From Bostrychus sinensis (Eukaryota > Chordata > Actinopteri > Gobiiformes > Eleotridae), in the NCBI GenBank assembly GCA_020698575.1, contig CM036243.1:21898403-21962402 (forward strand): DNA of 64,000 nt. Reading direction: 5' to 3'. Made by a program: the position numbers and the translations under genes. The notes under the pieces were generated by a model. The model had not been told where the DNA came from and searched no databases. It saw nothing but the letters and a program-made list of their open reading frames with translations. Shown here in pieces: positions 1 to 10,400 of this stretch; position 1 is the first letter of the stretch, and the number at the start of each line of letters is the position of its first letter.

Positions 1-90
1 TAATATACTGTATTAAACATTTTAACCTGAAGAAAAAGGTGTTAAACATTGTGCACATTTTTTTTCTAAATCACATTAATGAAGTAATCA

Positions 91-1880
91 TTAATGGCTA
101 CAATGAGCATGTTTTGCTGAGCACAGCTTTTCAAAGTGGGGTTTGAAGCATGAAAGTGCAACTCTCAGCTCCTGCTCAATGTTTAGCTGGGACCTGTACT
201 TGGTTTTCAGCGCAGCAACAGCAGAGAAGCCATTCTCACAAAGGTAAGAAGTTGCAAAGGGAAGAAGAATGCCCATAGCCTTCTGTCCTAAGAGTGGATA
301 CTGCCTCTCTACACTCAGCCAGAATTCACTCAGTGTCTGTGATGTGAAACTCAGTCTCAAAGTGGAGTCAGAGGAGAAACCAGTAGGAGCTGGTGCATTA
401 AAAGGATCTCTCACCCAGTCATACTGGGAACTGTTTTCAGGAAAGTACTTTTTAAAGAATCCCATCAATGATGCAATATGCTGCTTAATAACTGGAATCA
501 CTGAGGTGGCATCATAGTCAGTGGTGTCAACAAATTCAGATTCTCAAATGCATCACTTCTTCCTTCATCAAGTTGCCTGCCCCACATTGCAAGCTTTCGA
601 GTGAAAGAGCTGATCTTGTCTGTGACCTGAGGGAGGTGTTTATTTTTCCCTTGAAGCTGTAAATTTAGTTCATTTAGCTTTCCAAATATGTCACTCAGGT
701 AGGCTAGTTTTGCCAGGAAATTCTCATCACTAAATTTTGCTGCGTCTTCATACTTATGCTCCTGCTCCAAAAACGCTCTTATCTCCTCTCTGAGCTCAAA
801 AACACGGGACAAGACCTTTCCTCGTGACAGCCACCTTGCTTCACTGTGAAAGAGCACAGCATGGTGTTCAGCTCCCATCTCCTCACAGATAGCAGAGAAG
901 ATTCTGGATTTTAGTCTGGTCTTTATAAAATTGACTACACCTATAATGTCAGTCATAACCTCACTTAATTCAGAGGAAAGGTGCCTTGATGCCAGTGCTT
1001 CTCTGTGTATAACACAGTGTGTCCACTCAGCATTAGGTGAAGCCTTCTTGATGAGCGCTTGCAGTCCTTTTCCTATCCCTGTCATAGTCTGTGCACCATC
1101 ACTGCAAACACCAATGCAGTTCTCCCACTTCAGCCTATTCTCAGTTAGGAAGCAGTCCAGCATTTTAAACAGCTCCTCAGCTGTGGCTCTGTTTTTGACA
1201 TATTTACAGAAAAGCAAATCCTCACACAGGGAGTTTGTCATGTCAACGCACATAAGCAATAAATAAACTCTTTGTTGCTGTCAGTTGCTCCATCGAATTG
1301 TAAGGCAAACCGTTTGTCTTTGAGTTTATCTACCAGCTGTTCCTGGAGATCGTTCGCAATGTCATCTATGCGTCTTGCGACAGTGTCATTGGACAGTGGG
1401 ATGGTTTTTATTTTTGCAGCGTTGTCAATCATTACAGAAACCATGTCTATTGCTGCCGGCAGTATCAACTCCTCTGCAATTGTGTGGGTTTTTTTGCACT
1501 GCGCAATTTGGTGCGCCACTTTAAATGATGCTAAAAGTGCTCGCTGGTTTACTGATGTAGCGTTCACAAAGCGGGATGATTGTTGGCCGTACTCCGCACA
1601 TTTTCGCTGAAAAAAAATCAAGCAGCTTATCAGCATATTGAGGATGTAATGTCTCTAGGTGACGTCTTAATTTATTTGGCTTCATGCTGTCCGCTGCCAA
1701 CATTTTCAGACACAGTAAACACACCGGTCTTTCATCGTCTCCCACCGTAGTCACAGTGAAGCCAAGCGCTAGATAAGCTTCGTCATATTTCCTCTTTTTA
1801 GCTTTTGGGAGGCTTTCATTTGTCTCTTTACCTCTGTCTCTCTCCGCCTTTATTTTCGTTACTGTTAAATATTTCTCCAT
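91..1880 (-). pseudogene. hAT-family transposase, frameshifted (ZBED/SCAND3-like)
   Basis: Remains of a hAT DNA-transposon transposase read right to left in four pieces: about 1880-1610, 1636-1238, 1259-498 and 501-91. The first piece has a BED-type zinc finger (RPVCLLCLKM, then HLETLHP). The middle pieces have the RNase-H-like core, including FDGATDSN and the conserved CSDGAQTM and FHSEARWLSRGKVL blocks. The last piece has the C-terminal dimerisation block (LPFATSYLCENGFS, then KTKYRSQL). The pieces lie in different frames, so at least three frameshifts separate them and no intact transposase is made. A domesticated host gene of this family would have an open frame, so I call it a dead element. 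Terminal inverted repeats were not located; the 3' end may lie left of the window. Confidence 0.82.
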
Positions 1881-2357
1881 GGTGACTCTTGAGGGGTTTG
1901 TTGACAGAAATTTAAAAAGTTTTTAACTCCCGCACAGACTTTGACTATGAGAGCGCAACTGCACCACCTGCTGCCGTGGATGTGCAATTACACTTTAAAC
2001 GGTAAACCCCATATATGTACCATCTGAATGTATACAGTACATTACATTATAATTATAGGCAATGTACATACACAAGCTTTGTCAGTAGAAGCAGTGTTGA
2101 ACTCCATAGGACAGCACTTTGTGTTGTTAGTCTGTTAGCAATTGAACTTAGAAAGTTCAGGTCAGATTTGTATAAAACTGTCCCTTGGGTTTTGAGTTTG
2201 ACATGTTTGCTTAAGACAAAAAAAAAAAAAAAAAAAAAAAAATCATGTAACTGGAACACCTAAAACAGGCTGTAAAACCTAGCCAATGTCCAATGCCTAT
2301 ACTTCTCGCACATGTAATTGTTAAACATGCCTTATGGGGTTTTGTGATCACTCCTAC

Positions 2358-2546
2358 CTTGCAGTCAGTTACAGCGTCAGAGAGGAGGTAAACTCTGTGT
2401 TGTGAATGACACTCAGCTGCACACTGTTGACACAAAGGCTCCAGGTCATCCAAACAGAAGACAGACAGGGTCTCACTGTGTTCCCTGCAGAACTCGGAGT
2501 AGTCACCAGGAGTGGGACACCAGACTTTAGGAAATGCACAGGCCAT
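2358..2546 (-). CDS. B-box zinc-finger exon of an unidentified TRIM-like gene (partial)
   Basis: A 63-codon open exon starting at ATG 2546. It is preceded by a plausible acceptor (CTTCAG, exon start about 2562) and ends in phase 0 at a good donor, AAG|GTAGGA, at 2358/2357. Residues 20-50 form a B-box type 2 finger: FCREHSETL, FCLDD, PLCQQCAAECHSQHRV, with Cys/His spacing as in TRIM proteins. B-boxes bind zinc and usually sit between a RING and a coiled coil in E3 ubiquitin ligases. No RING precedes it and no coiled coil follows in the window. The next exon must lie further left, past the hAT element, or the exon is an orphan. The family is clear; the gene is not. Confidence 0.5.
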
Positions 2547-2559
2547 GGTGCATCCACTT

Positions 2560-4016
2560 CTGAAGACCACCTGCTTGTGAGACTTTGTAATATGGCAAAC
2601 CAAGGGGCTCAGTATGTATACATGTTTATAGCACATGTGCAGTTAACATCACTTGAAGCATGCACACTGCAGTTTGGGAGATCTGCTTACAGTCTCCATT
2701 TCAAACTTGCCTGCCAGATATAGTCATATATTACATACGGTCAGAGTTGACTTTTATGACACTATAATTCTGTGTCCTGGAGCGAAATTCAGACCTGTGC
2801 CTTTACTTATCACCTATTACCTACTATTTCCTGTGAGAGAAAAGTGGCAGCTTTTAATAAAATACAGATGAACTAGAGATAAAAGGGTTAATTTGGGAGG
2901 TACACTGGTCACTGAAGTAAAGAGGGTTGGTAGCAGACCATGTACAGTATGTCAGATATGTTGGAAGTATTGAGTTTCAATGGCTTTTAACTGCTCAGAT
3001 CATGAACACATTTAGAGAAGATTAACTATGTTAAGCGAGCTATACATGTGGAACAGCTGGATAGAGATATGCAATGATAAACATTCACAGTGGTAAAGAG
3101 TTAAAAACAACCTCAGCATTTTTTATGTCATTTAAAGTGAAGTGAGTGTTGTTGGTTTGTCCACTATGTCTTGTGGTAGTTTCAACCTGCAAAGCAGCGT
3201 TTCAACATACATTTTGACAGAGGTGGATGAAGTACTCCCAAGAAAAGAAAAAAAAGTAAAAGTTCTAAACAAAATTGTCCTTTGAGGTAATGTAAAAAAG
3301 TATTAAGTGTAAAGTTTAGAATATAACCTGCTAGCAGAACTACTACTATTATCATATTACTTCTGCTACTACTATTGCAACTGCCATTATTACTACTGCT
3401 ATGCTACTATTGAGTAAAGTACTTGAGTAAAAGTAGATGGTAAATTTTCTTCCAAAAATATTCTCGAGTATGAGCATCTAGTTATTTCCATTCTCTGTTT
3501 AGGTAAATGATGATTTGTGGCGAACCAACTAAAACCCCTGTCTTTTTCTCAACCATTTGTTTGCAAAACTCAGATTTAGATAAACATCTGTGCTATGCAT
3601 GGACTTGGCAGAACAGCTGCAACACTGTGAGAAGGGCTCATTTGGCAGTAAGTTCATCTTGGCCTTTGTAATTCAGTCTGCAGTACATGGGTATATGGCC
3701 CTGATCCAGTGTGTTGAGAGGATGAAGTACGAGCAAAGAGTCAGTGCTCTAGGATTCCTCTTTTACTACTTTTACAACAGTGGACACTCATTGGTCTTGG
3801 GTTACTGTCAGTTAACACAATGCATCTGTCAGCTGGCAACTGAAATAGGGACTGTGGTCAAAGAAAACACACAACTCATTCTCACTGTTTTAGCCACAGA
3901 ACATAAAGTTTAACATAAAGTTGTGAATTTTAAATATAGTAAAATATGAGGCTTATTTTTAGTAGAAAGAGTATGTGATAGCAATGCCCCACAATATAGT
4001 ATTTTTACATTCTTTT
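2560..4016. repeat. Gene-poor stretch with a dispersed repeat near 3217-3480
   Basis: No convincing gene. Positions 3217-3480 begin with the motif gaggtggatgaagtac and end in TAC/ACT-rich simple sequence. A related copy lies at 28398-28715 (gatggaggaagtgct, then ACT-rich sequence), so this is a dispersed repeat. A 107-codon open frame at 3590-3913 has no recognisable family and I do not call it a gene. Confidence 0.4.
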
Positions 4017-4215
4017 TTCCTTTCTGCTTTTCCCTTCAGGAGTAGCCACAGCATATTATTTGCCTCTCAGCATGAAGTGATTTGCATATTGATTTGGAAT
4101 AGGTACACCAGATGCCCTTCCTGGCACAGCTCTTTCCATTTATCTGGGCTTTGGACCAGCCCAAACCGTATATTGGCTTGAGACCCTCCGTGATGGGACT
4201 TCACATCACATTGCA
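4017..4215. repeat. Dispersed teleost repeat ('gccacagcaaatca / gatgcccttcct' family)
   Basis: Contains agtagccacagc, then gatttgcat, then gatgcccttcctgg. The same ordered motifs recur at 40827-41010 and 63545-63700, and the first part recurs at 27443-27560. It is probably the 3' part of a non-LTR element, which is inference from its wide dispersal. It is unrelated to the host genes. Confidence 0.5.
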
Positions 4216-4234
4216 AAAAAAAAAAAAAAAGATT

Positions 4235-4375
4235 TATAAGGACTTTGGGGCTCAGTAGATATAGCTCTGAACTAGAATATCTGCCCAGTTCGAGTCCAGG
4301 TCTGCGCACTTTATCTTCACTATTGGGGGATAGGGTCAATGCTTTAGCAGAGGTCTGCACTTTCTTTGGTCAATG
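4235..4375 (+). repeat. tRNA-derived SINE fragment, copy 1
   Basis: Has a box A-like ggggctcagtaga and a box B-like agttcgagtccagg, as in tRNA-derived SINEs. Related copies lie at 9715-9850 on the plus strand and 19022-19112 on the minus strand. Box B is better preserved here than in the other copies. No gene is seen between this element and the Tc1 element at 5005. Confidence 0.55.
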
Positions 4376-5004
4376 TAAGAGTTTTTTTTTTTGTGTGTGG
4401 ATAAAGAAGTATTTCCTAACATAAGTTGAAACTACTAGCAGGAGACATGTCTGGATCAAAGTGAGGAGTAAGAAGACATAATAACTTCATATCATTTTAG
4501 ACTATAGCCCTAAGCTTTACACAGAAACAAACTGAATGCATCACTGAAGCAAAAGCCGTGCTCATTATGTTGTTGGGGAAGGTAAAATCACCACAGGACA
4601 GTCCAGTTAGCAGCAGGGCCACTGTTCTCAGACATACTTGTGTGTGTGTGTTTGTGTATGTCACGACTGGTTCGTTGCCTTCCTGCTGATTTTCTTTGTC
4701 CGGCAGACCTCATTTAGCTCCATTCGTGTCTCACACAATCACCTCTCTGTCCACCGCTCACCTCTGACAGATTGTTTGTACCACGGTCTCCATTATTCCT
4801 GCCTTGTTCTTTGCTGTGTTACACGCCATAGATTTTGCCCATTTTGAACCATTGATTGTCATGGACGCTGCTGGAAACTTTCAGCTCTGCCACTTCTTCC
4901 ATCTGCTCAAATTGTCTACCCGTCATGCATCCAGACAGTGTTGTCCAGTACTGTATTTCTCGATAATCTAAGACCTTGGATTCAGAATGATAACATACCT
5001 TATA

Positions 5005-6285
5005 CAGTTAGGTCCTCAACTAGGGCTCAAAGGTAATTGGACAGATGAACATTACTATGACTAAAATGTTAAATTTTTTTATACTTTGGGAAAAATCCTT
5101 TACAGGATCCTTGACTGCCTGATGTCTGGAGCCCATGGACACCAACAACCACTGGGTTTCCTTTTTTAAGTTGCTTTGCCAGGCCTTTACTGCAGCTGGT
5201 CTTCATTCGTTGCTTGTTTGTGGGTCTTTCTGCCTTAAGTTTTGTCTTAAACGTGAAATTCATGCTCGATTGGGCTGAGATCTGTTGACTGACCCCTGCC
5301 ATTGCAGAATATTCCACTTATTTGCCAACTCCGGGGTTGCTTTTGCAGTGTGTTTTGGGTCACTGTACATCTGTGCTGTGAAGCACCATCCATGAACTTT
5401 GTGAGTTTTGTCTGAATCTGAGCAGAAAGTTTATCCCTATACACTTCAGAATTCATCTGACTGCTTCTGTCTTCTGTCACATCATCAATAAACACCAGAG
5501 ACCTTGTACCCTGGAGGTTCTGCAGCTCATGCATCACATTGCTCCACCATGTTTTACAGAAGATGCGCTGTGCTGTGGATCATGAGCCTTCTCCAGACTT
5601 TTGTCTGCCCATCATTCTAGTACAGGTAAGTCTGAGTCTCATCTGCCTAAACAATGCTGTTCCAGACCCTGGGCTGGCTTCTTTAGCTGTTTTTTGGCCA
5701 AGGCTAATGTGGCCTTTCTATTGTTGAGGCTGATGAATAGTTTGTGATAAAACTCTCTGTATTTCCTCTCATGAAGTCTTCTCGTTATGGTGGACCTAAA
5801 CACTGATAGACCTACTTCCTGGAGAGTGTTGTACTCTAAGGTGGATGCTGTGAGGGGGTCTTTCACCATTTTTTGATCCAGCCTAAGGATTGTCTGGTTC
5901 ACTTCTACTGAGATACTGTATGTTGTGTTTTCACAGAAACAGTATTTCAAATGCAAATGTAACTCCTGGAATCAAGTCCAGACTTTTTACCTGCTCAGTT
6001 TATGATGGATTCATGAGGGAAATATTCCATGTGGCAATATTAATACGTTTTGAAGCAACTGTCCAAATACTTTTGAGCCCCTGAAAAAGAGGCAGCTACA
6101 CATTAAAGAGTTGTAATCCCTAAACCCTTAGTCCGATTTGGACATGAATACTCTCAAATAACAGCTGAGAGTCTGCACTTTAAGCACATATAAATGAATA
6201 TATAACTGCATTTTAAAAAGCTTTGGCAAAAAAAGCTAAACTATCAAAACTTGAGTCAGTATCCAACTACTTATGGACCTAACTG
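5005..6285 (-). mobile_element. Tc1-like transposon with inverted ends and degenerate transposase
   Basis: Ends are inverted copies of each other, CAGTTAGGTCC at 5005 and GGACCTAACTG ending at 6285. Each is flanked by TA, the Tc1/mariner target. The transposase reads right to left in broken pieces. One at 5956-5639 contains GLSVFRSTITRRLHERK and an NRKATLALAKK stretch. One at 5537-5247 contains LVFIDDVTEDRSSQMNSEV and LSPIEHEFHV. One at 5317-5069 contains TKLKAERPTNKQ. LSPIEHEFH corresponds to the family's final catalytic block. Stops and frameshifts make it inactive. Confidence 0.88.
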
Positions 6286-6287
6286 TA

Positions 6288-7080
6288 TGGCCATTAAAAA
6301 CTTGACATACAATACATGTATCATCACCTGTTTGTGACATCCTTGGTCCGTGCCACCTGGGTTCATGTTACTAAAGTGCTTTGTTTGTTATTTGTTGGTT
6401 TGTTAATCTGCTTGCAAAACACCCAAATAGTAATATCTAGATTCCAGCAAGATAGGTGCCTTGAATGAGGTGTGCACTGTGCTGAATTTAAATGTCATGC
6501 TCATTTTGTTTGATGTTTTTTATGATGTGTCAGCCTTCATTCAGTCAGAAACAGAGTCTAGTAGACATCTATATCTTGAGCTGCTTTTTAGGACATTTGA
6601 CAATGACCTACAACTGCGGCCTCCTGCAGACATCAAAACACAACCAGGGCAGATTCTCATTAACAATACACTTTGGTTAATGCAAAAAAGGGAAACATAT
6701 GTGCTCACGGCATGATGCAGGAGAATACACTTGCTTTAATGAGTCATGAAGGAGGTAATAACCATGTACAGCAAATTACTGGGCTATTACTTCCACACAG
6801 CCTTTATTATTCACTCTAATGGTATTTTCACCCCGAAAATCATTTTGGTGTTATGTCTCATGTACAGATATTAAGATGCATCCTGCAAATAAACTGTACA
6901 ATTATGAACTCATACACTTGTTACTGGTTGACATTAAAAGTGCATTGTGCAAACTCAACGCTAATGGTTATCTATAATGGTACAAATTAACCAAATTACA
7001 AACTTATCTTTTTTTAAATGTGAATTTATGTCACTGTGGAAACAAATGGAAGTAAGGACTATAATATCCTGCAGAAGGTT
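6288..7080. other. Intergenic stretch, nothing recognised
   Basis: AT-rich DNA between the Tc1 element and the colgalt1 promoter region. I see no conserved coding exon, RNA gene or clear repeat. Confidence 0.4.
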
Positions 7081-7481
7081 TTCCAGGCCGACAGTGGATG
7101 CCTGTACACGCCCTTATTGGCCCGCATCTGCTTCCCATGGATTACAGCTGGAGCTCTTCTTAAAGGGACAGGCACACGACAGAGAGGCCTTAAGGGCACA
7201 GGTGGCTTGTAGGAGCTGTTACTGTACATGGAAACAGACCCTTGACCAGACAAAACACTCTATTCAAACATTTTACTACATACTCTGGAGCCAACAAAAG
7301 GGACAGCGGACGAGATTACAAGTTCCGTCAAAGGCGTCCAGACCCGCCCTTTAATTTAGTCAACTCCTCCGCCATGTAACCACTGTCGGCCAAACACAAC
7401 AGCGGCACCTCCGCGTGAGCTCTCACATCCTGTGTGTCCTTGTCTGTCCGCAGCGCTCACAGCAAGTTCTCTCTTCCTGCC
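7081..7481 (+). promoter_or_regulatory. colgalt1: Likely colgalt1 promoter and 5' UTR
   Basis: This GC-richer stretch lies directly upstream of the colgalt1 start codon. It holds an inverted CCAAT box (ATTGG, 7116-7120) and a GC box (CCCGCCC, 7343-7349), with no obvious TATA box near the start. That fits a housekeeping-type promoter. The transcription start is not determined by the sequence. Confidence 0.45.
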
Positions 7482-10400
7482 ATGCCCCGGGTCACCTCTC
7501 TGCTATCTGCCCTACTGTGTGTCCTCCTGTCCGGCCTGAGCCGGGGGTATTTCCCCGAGGAGCGGTGGAGCCCCGAGTCTCCGCTCCTCGCTCCTCGGGT
7601 TGTCATCGCGTTGGTCTGCCGCAACTCGGCGCACTCTCTCCCACTATTCCTGGGCACCATTGAGAGGCTAAACTACCCCAAGGATCGCACTGCGCTCTGG
7701 TAAGACCCGCTGCTTTACAGTAAACTATCGTAAGAAGCCAAAAGTGAAATGTTTAGCCCAACTCTTAAAGGAAGTGGCTGGGTCTACTGAGGAGCACCGG
7801 ACACGTAAAAAGACTCTTGCGCGTGCGCTGAGCTGTTCTGGCCTGGTGGGGCCGCTGTGTCATAATCATATCTAACTGAGGAGAAGAGGAAAACGGATGG
7901 GTCCCCTTGTCTGTGTGTATTTCATGTTTTTAATGATAGTTTAGTAGCCTAATTGAACGCATTTCCGTTTATTTGTTTGGCTTTGGCCCGGGACAGAGCT
8001 GGAAGGACTTATCTCTGAAAGCTTTCCTTTTCACTCACACGTCTTCTTTGTCATCGCCCCCTCCGTTTCCCCCTTTCCCTCTTCCCCTCTTCCCCCTTCC
8101 CCTCCCTCTTCCCCTCTCCACATATTCCTATTTGTATTGGCTGGACTGGAACAAATGACCACGCTTTTACAAAATCTTTCCAAGTCAACACAAGACTCCT
8201 GCAGATGGAGAAATATGGCTCTGAAGGTAGACAGCGCAGGTATCAGCTGAGTGTAGTAGTGAAGCCATCTATTAAACACCTCTGCAGGACCGTCTACTTT
8301 TCCTCCGGGTTGAGTTCTTCACAGTCACCCAGCCCCCAGCCCTTGCAGATGATTCTTGTCCATCCGCTGCTTACTTCCTCATCTGTTTGAGAGTCTGTGG
8401 TTTTTCAGTGAAATAAATCATTTCATTAGTCTCTGACAGTAGTATAATGATTAAAATGCTTAGCTGTAGGCGTAATAGAGGACCGTTTAATGCAGTGGTT
8501 TTACTGGCACTATCTTAAACAACATTGTGCCTTACTATATTTCTGTTTATTTCAACTATATTCAAGTGGGAATGTTTTCAACCACATTTGCATGCTTTTC
8601 CATTGCCAGCATAACAGATTCAAGTCTGTGTGGATGTTTCTTCCTCCCATGATAGTATGTGAGTCTAACAGTGCCCATATGGCAGCTGTGGCTGAGTTTT
8701 CTGCGTAGTTGCTTTGATCTACAACATACTGTATCTATTTCCTCTGTGGAAGATACAAAGAGTTTTTGAAATTCAGCATGAAATGGTAGACTTGGCAGCT
8801 CTGGCCACCTGTCGATACCTGCAGTTATCACTGTGACAGGTTAAGATTGAGTATTTGGCAAGCTACAACATACACACATGCATGCAGTCTGCCTAATGGT
8901 GTGTGCGCTCTGTAGGGACAAGCAGCACTGCTTTTTATCAAACCATAAATCTTACTTTTTCATTCATCTACATTTCCCCCAGCTTTCGTAGAGCCTTTAG
9001 GCACAGTTCTATCATTGGCTTGCAAGCAATGCCAAATATTTATTCTTTATAAAGCTTTTTCAGTCAGTCATTCGAAGGCTTGCAGCATTCAGGTGTCTGT
9101 GTCAGACTGAGAGAGGAAGATTGATCGGAGAGTGCCATTGCACGTATGCGCTGGGATAGCACAGCTGTGTAAAACCACAACACGCACCCGAGAAACTACA
9201 CAGGCAACAGGCCGAGTGTCACTCAGCACACAGCAGAGCTGGGAGTAAATCTTTTTTTCATATTGACACATTCTTTGGCCCCTCTCCAGCTCTGCCTGTC
9301 TCTGCCCCTCACTGACATACTCTGATTTGTTATGATAACAGAGACAGCAGGCAGATGCCTCACCTCCCCATGTCAGCCCTCATTGTCTGAATCTGCTCTG
9401 CGATAACAAGACCCTCAAAAGACAAACATGCCACTTACTTAGTGTTATGTTGGACTGTACTGTAGATATTTTAATGCAGGAATTATTCTGCATGATTTCA
9501 CACATAGAGTGAAAGGATTATTTTTGTTATAAAAACTTTGGGAAAGGTGAGTAATGAGCCGTGGAAAAAAAATATAATTTAGGTTTGGATCCAGATCTCT
9601 GTTTAGATCTACAAGCGCTTTAAGGAATTCTGCACCATTTTGAGATTTGGACCGAAGATGTAAACTTTACTCACTAAAATAACAAATGAGTAGTTTTTGT
9701 TGATTCTTTACCATTAAGATTTTTGTGGCTCAGTAGAAAGGACATTTACCCCTAGAGTTTAAGATCTTTGAGTTTGAGTCCAGGTCTGCCTGTCTTTACC
9801 ATTGCGAGATGGGATTTGTGCCTTGGCTTGACTGGTCTGTGCTCTCTGGGTGCCTCTAGTTTTGATTTTTCTTCTTTTATTGCATTTTTGTCATTTTTTG
9901 TACATTGATAGACCTTTTTTACGGTCAGTTTGCGGAAAAATGAAATTCATCATTACTGGACCGCAGCTGTTTGTACATTTTCAATTAGTTTTTTTTTTCT
10001 GGTCAGCGATGGAAACTAGCAGCTGGGTGAATTCTGTTGAGACAATTTCTCTTGTGACATGTAACACATACTAATTGTATGTTGTAGGTTCTGGCCATAG
10101 TCCAAAGATGTGCACTGGAACTCACAGATAATTATTTTTTTTTAAGTAATGAAGGAAAAATGGAGCACTGTCTGTTACTGATTTGATATTTTTTGCTTAC
10201 AGGGTGGCAACAGATCATAATATAGACAACACTACAGCCATCCTGAGAGACTGGCTCATAAAGGTGCAGAGTGATTACCATTATGTGGAGTGGAGGCCTG
10301 ATGAGGAGCGCAGGTATGTAATGTTTGCACATGAATTTGGTGTAGTCTTGTAACTGTAGCACATTGTCTAATGGCTTTGTCTGTTTACGGTAGTTCTTTT

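Larger units (their letters stand above)
7700..10202. other. colgalt1 intron 1
   Basis: Non-coding. It holds a homopyrimidine tract at about 8056-8118 and a SINE copy at 9715-9850. No other gene seen. Confidence 0.7.

Noticed and set aside
2053..2263. Frames over the poly-A/poly-T run
   Set aside because: Created by the homopolymer; low complexity.
3590..3913. 107-codon open frame on the plus strand
   Set aside because: No recognisable domain, signal or splice context; ordinary chance frame in repeat-rich DNA.
7434..7481. An upstream non-ATG start for colgalt1
   Set aside because: The frame is open to a GTG at 7434, but the ATG at 7482 directly opens a proper signal peptide.
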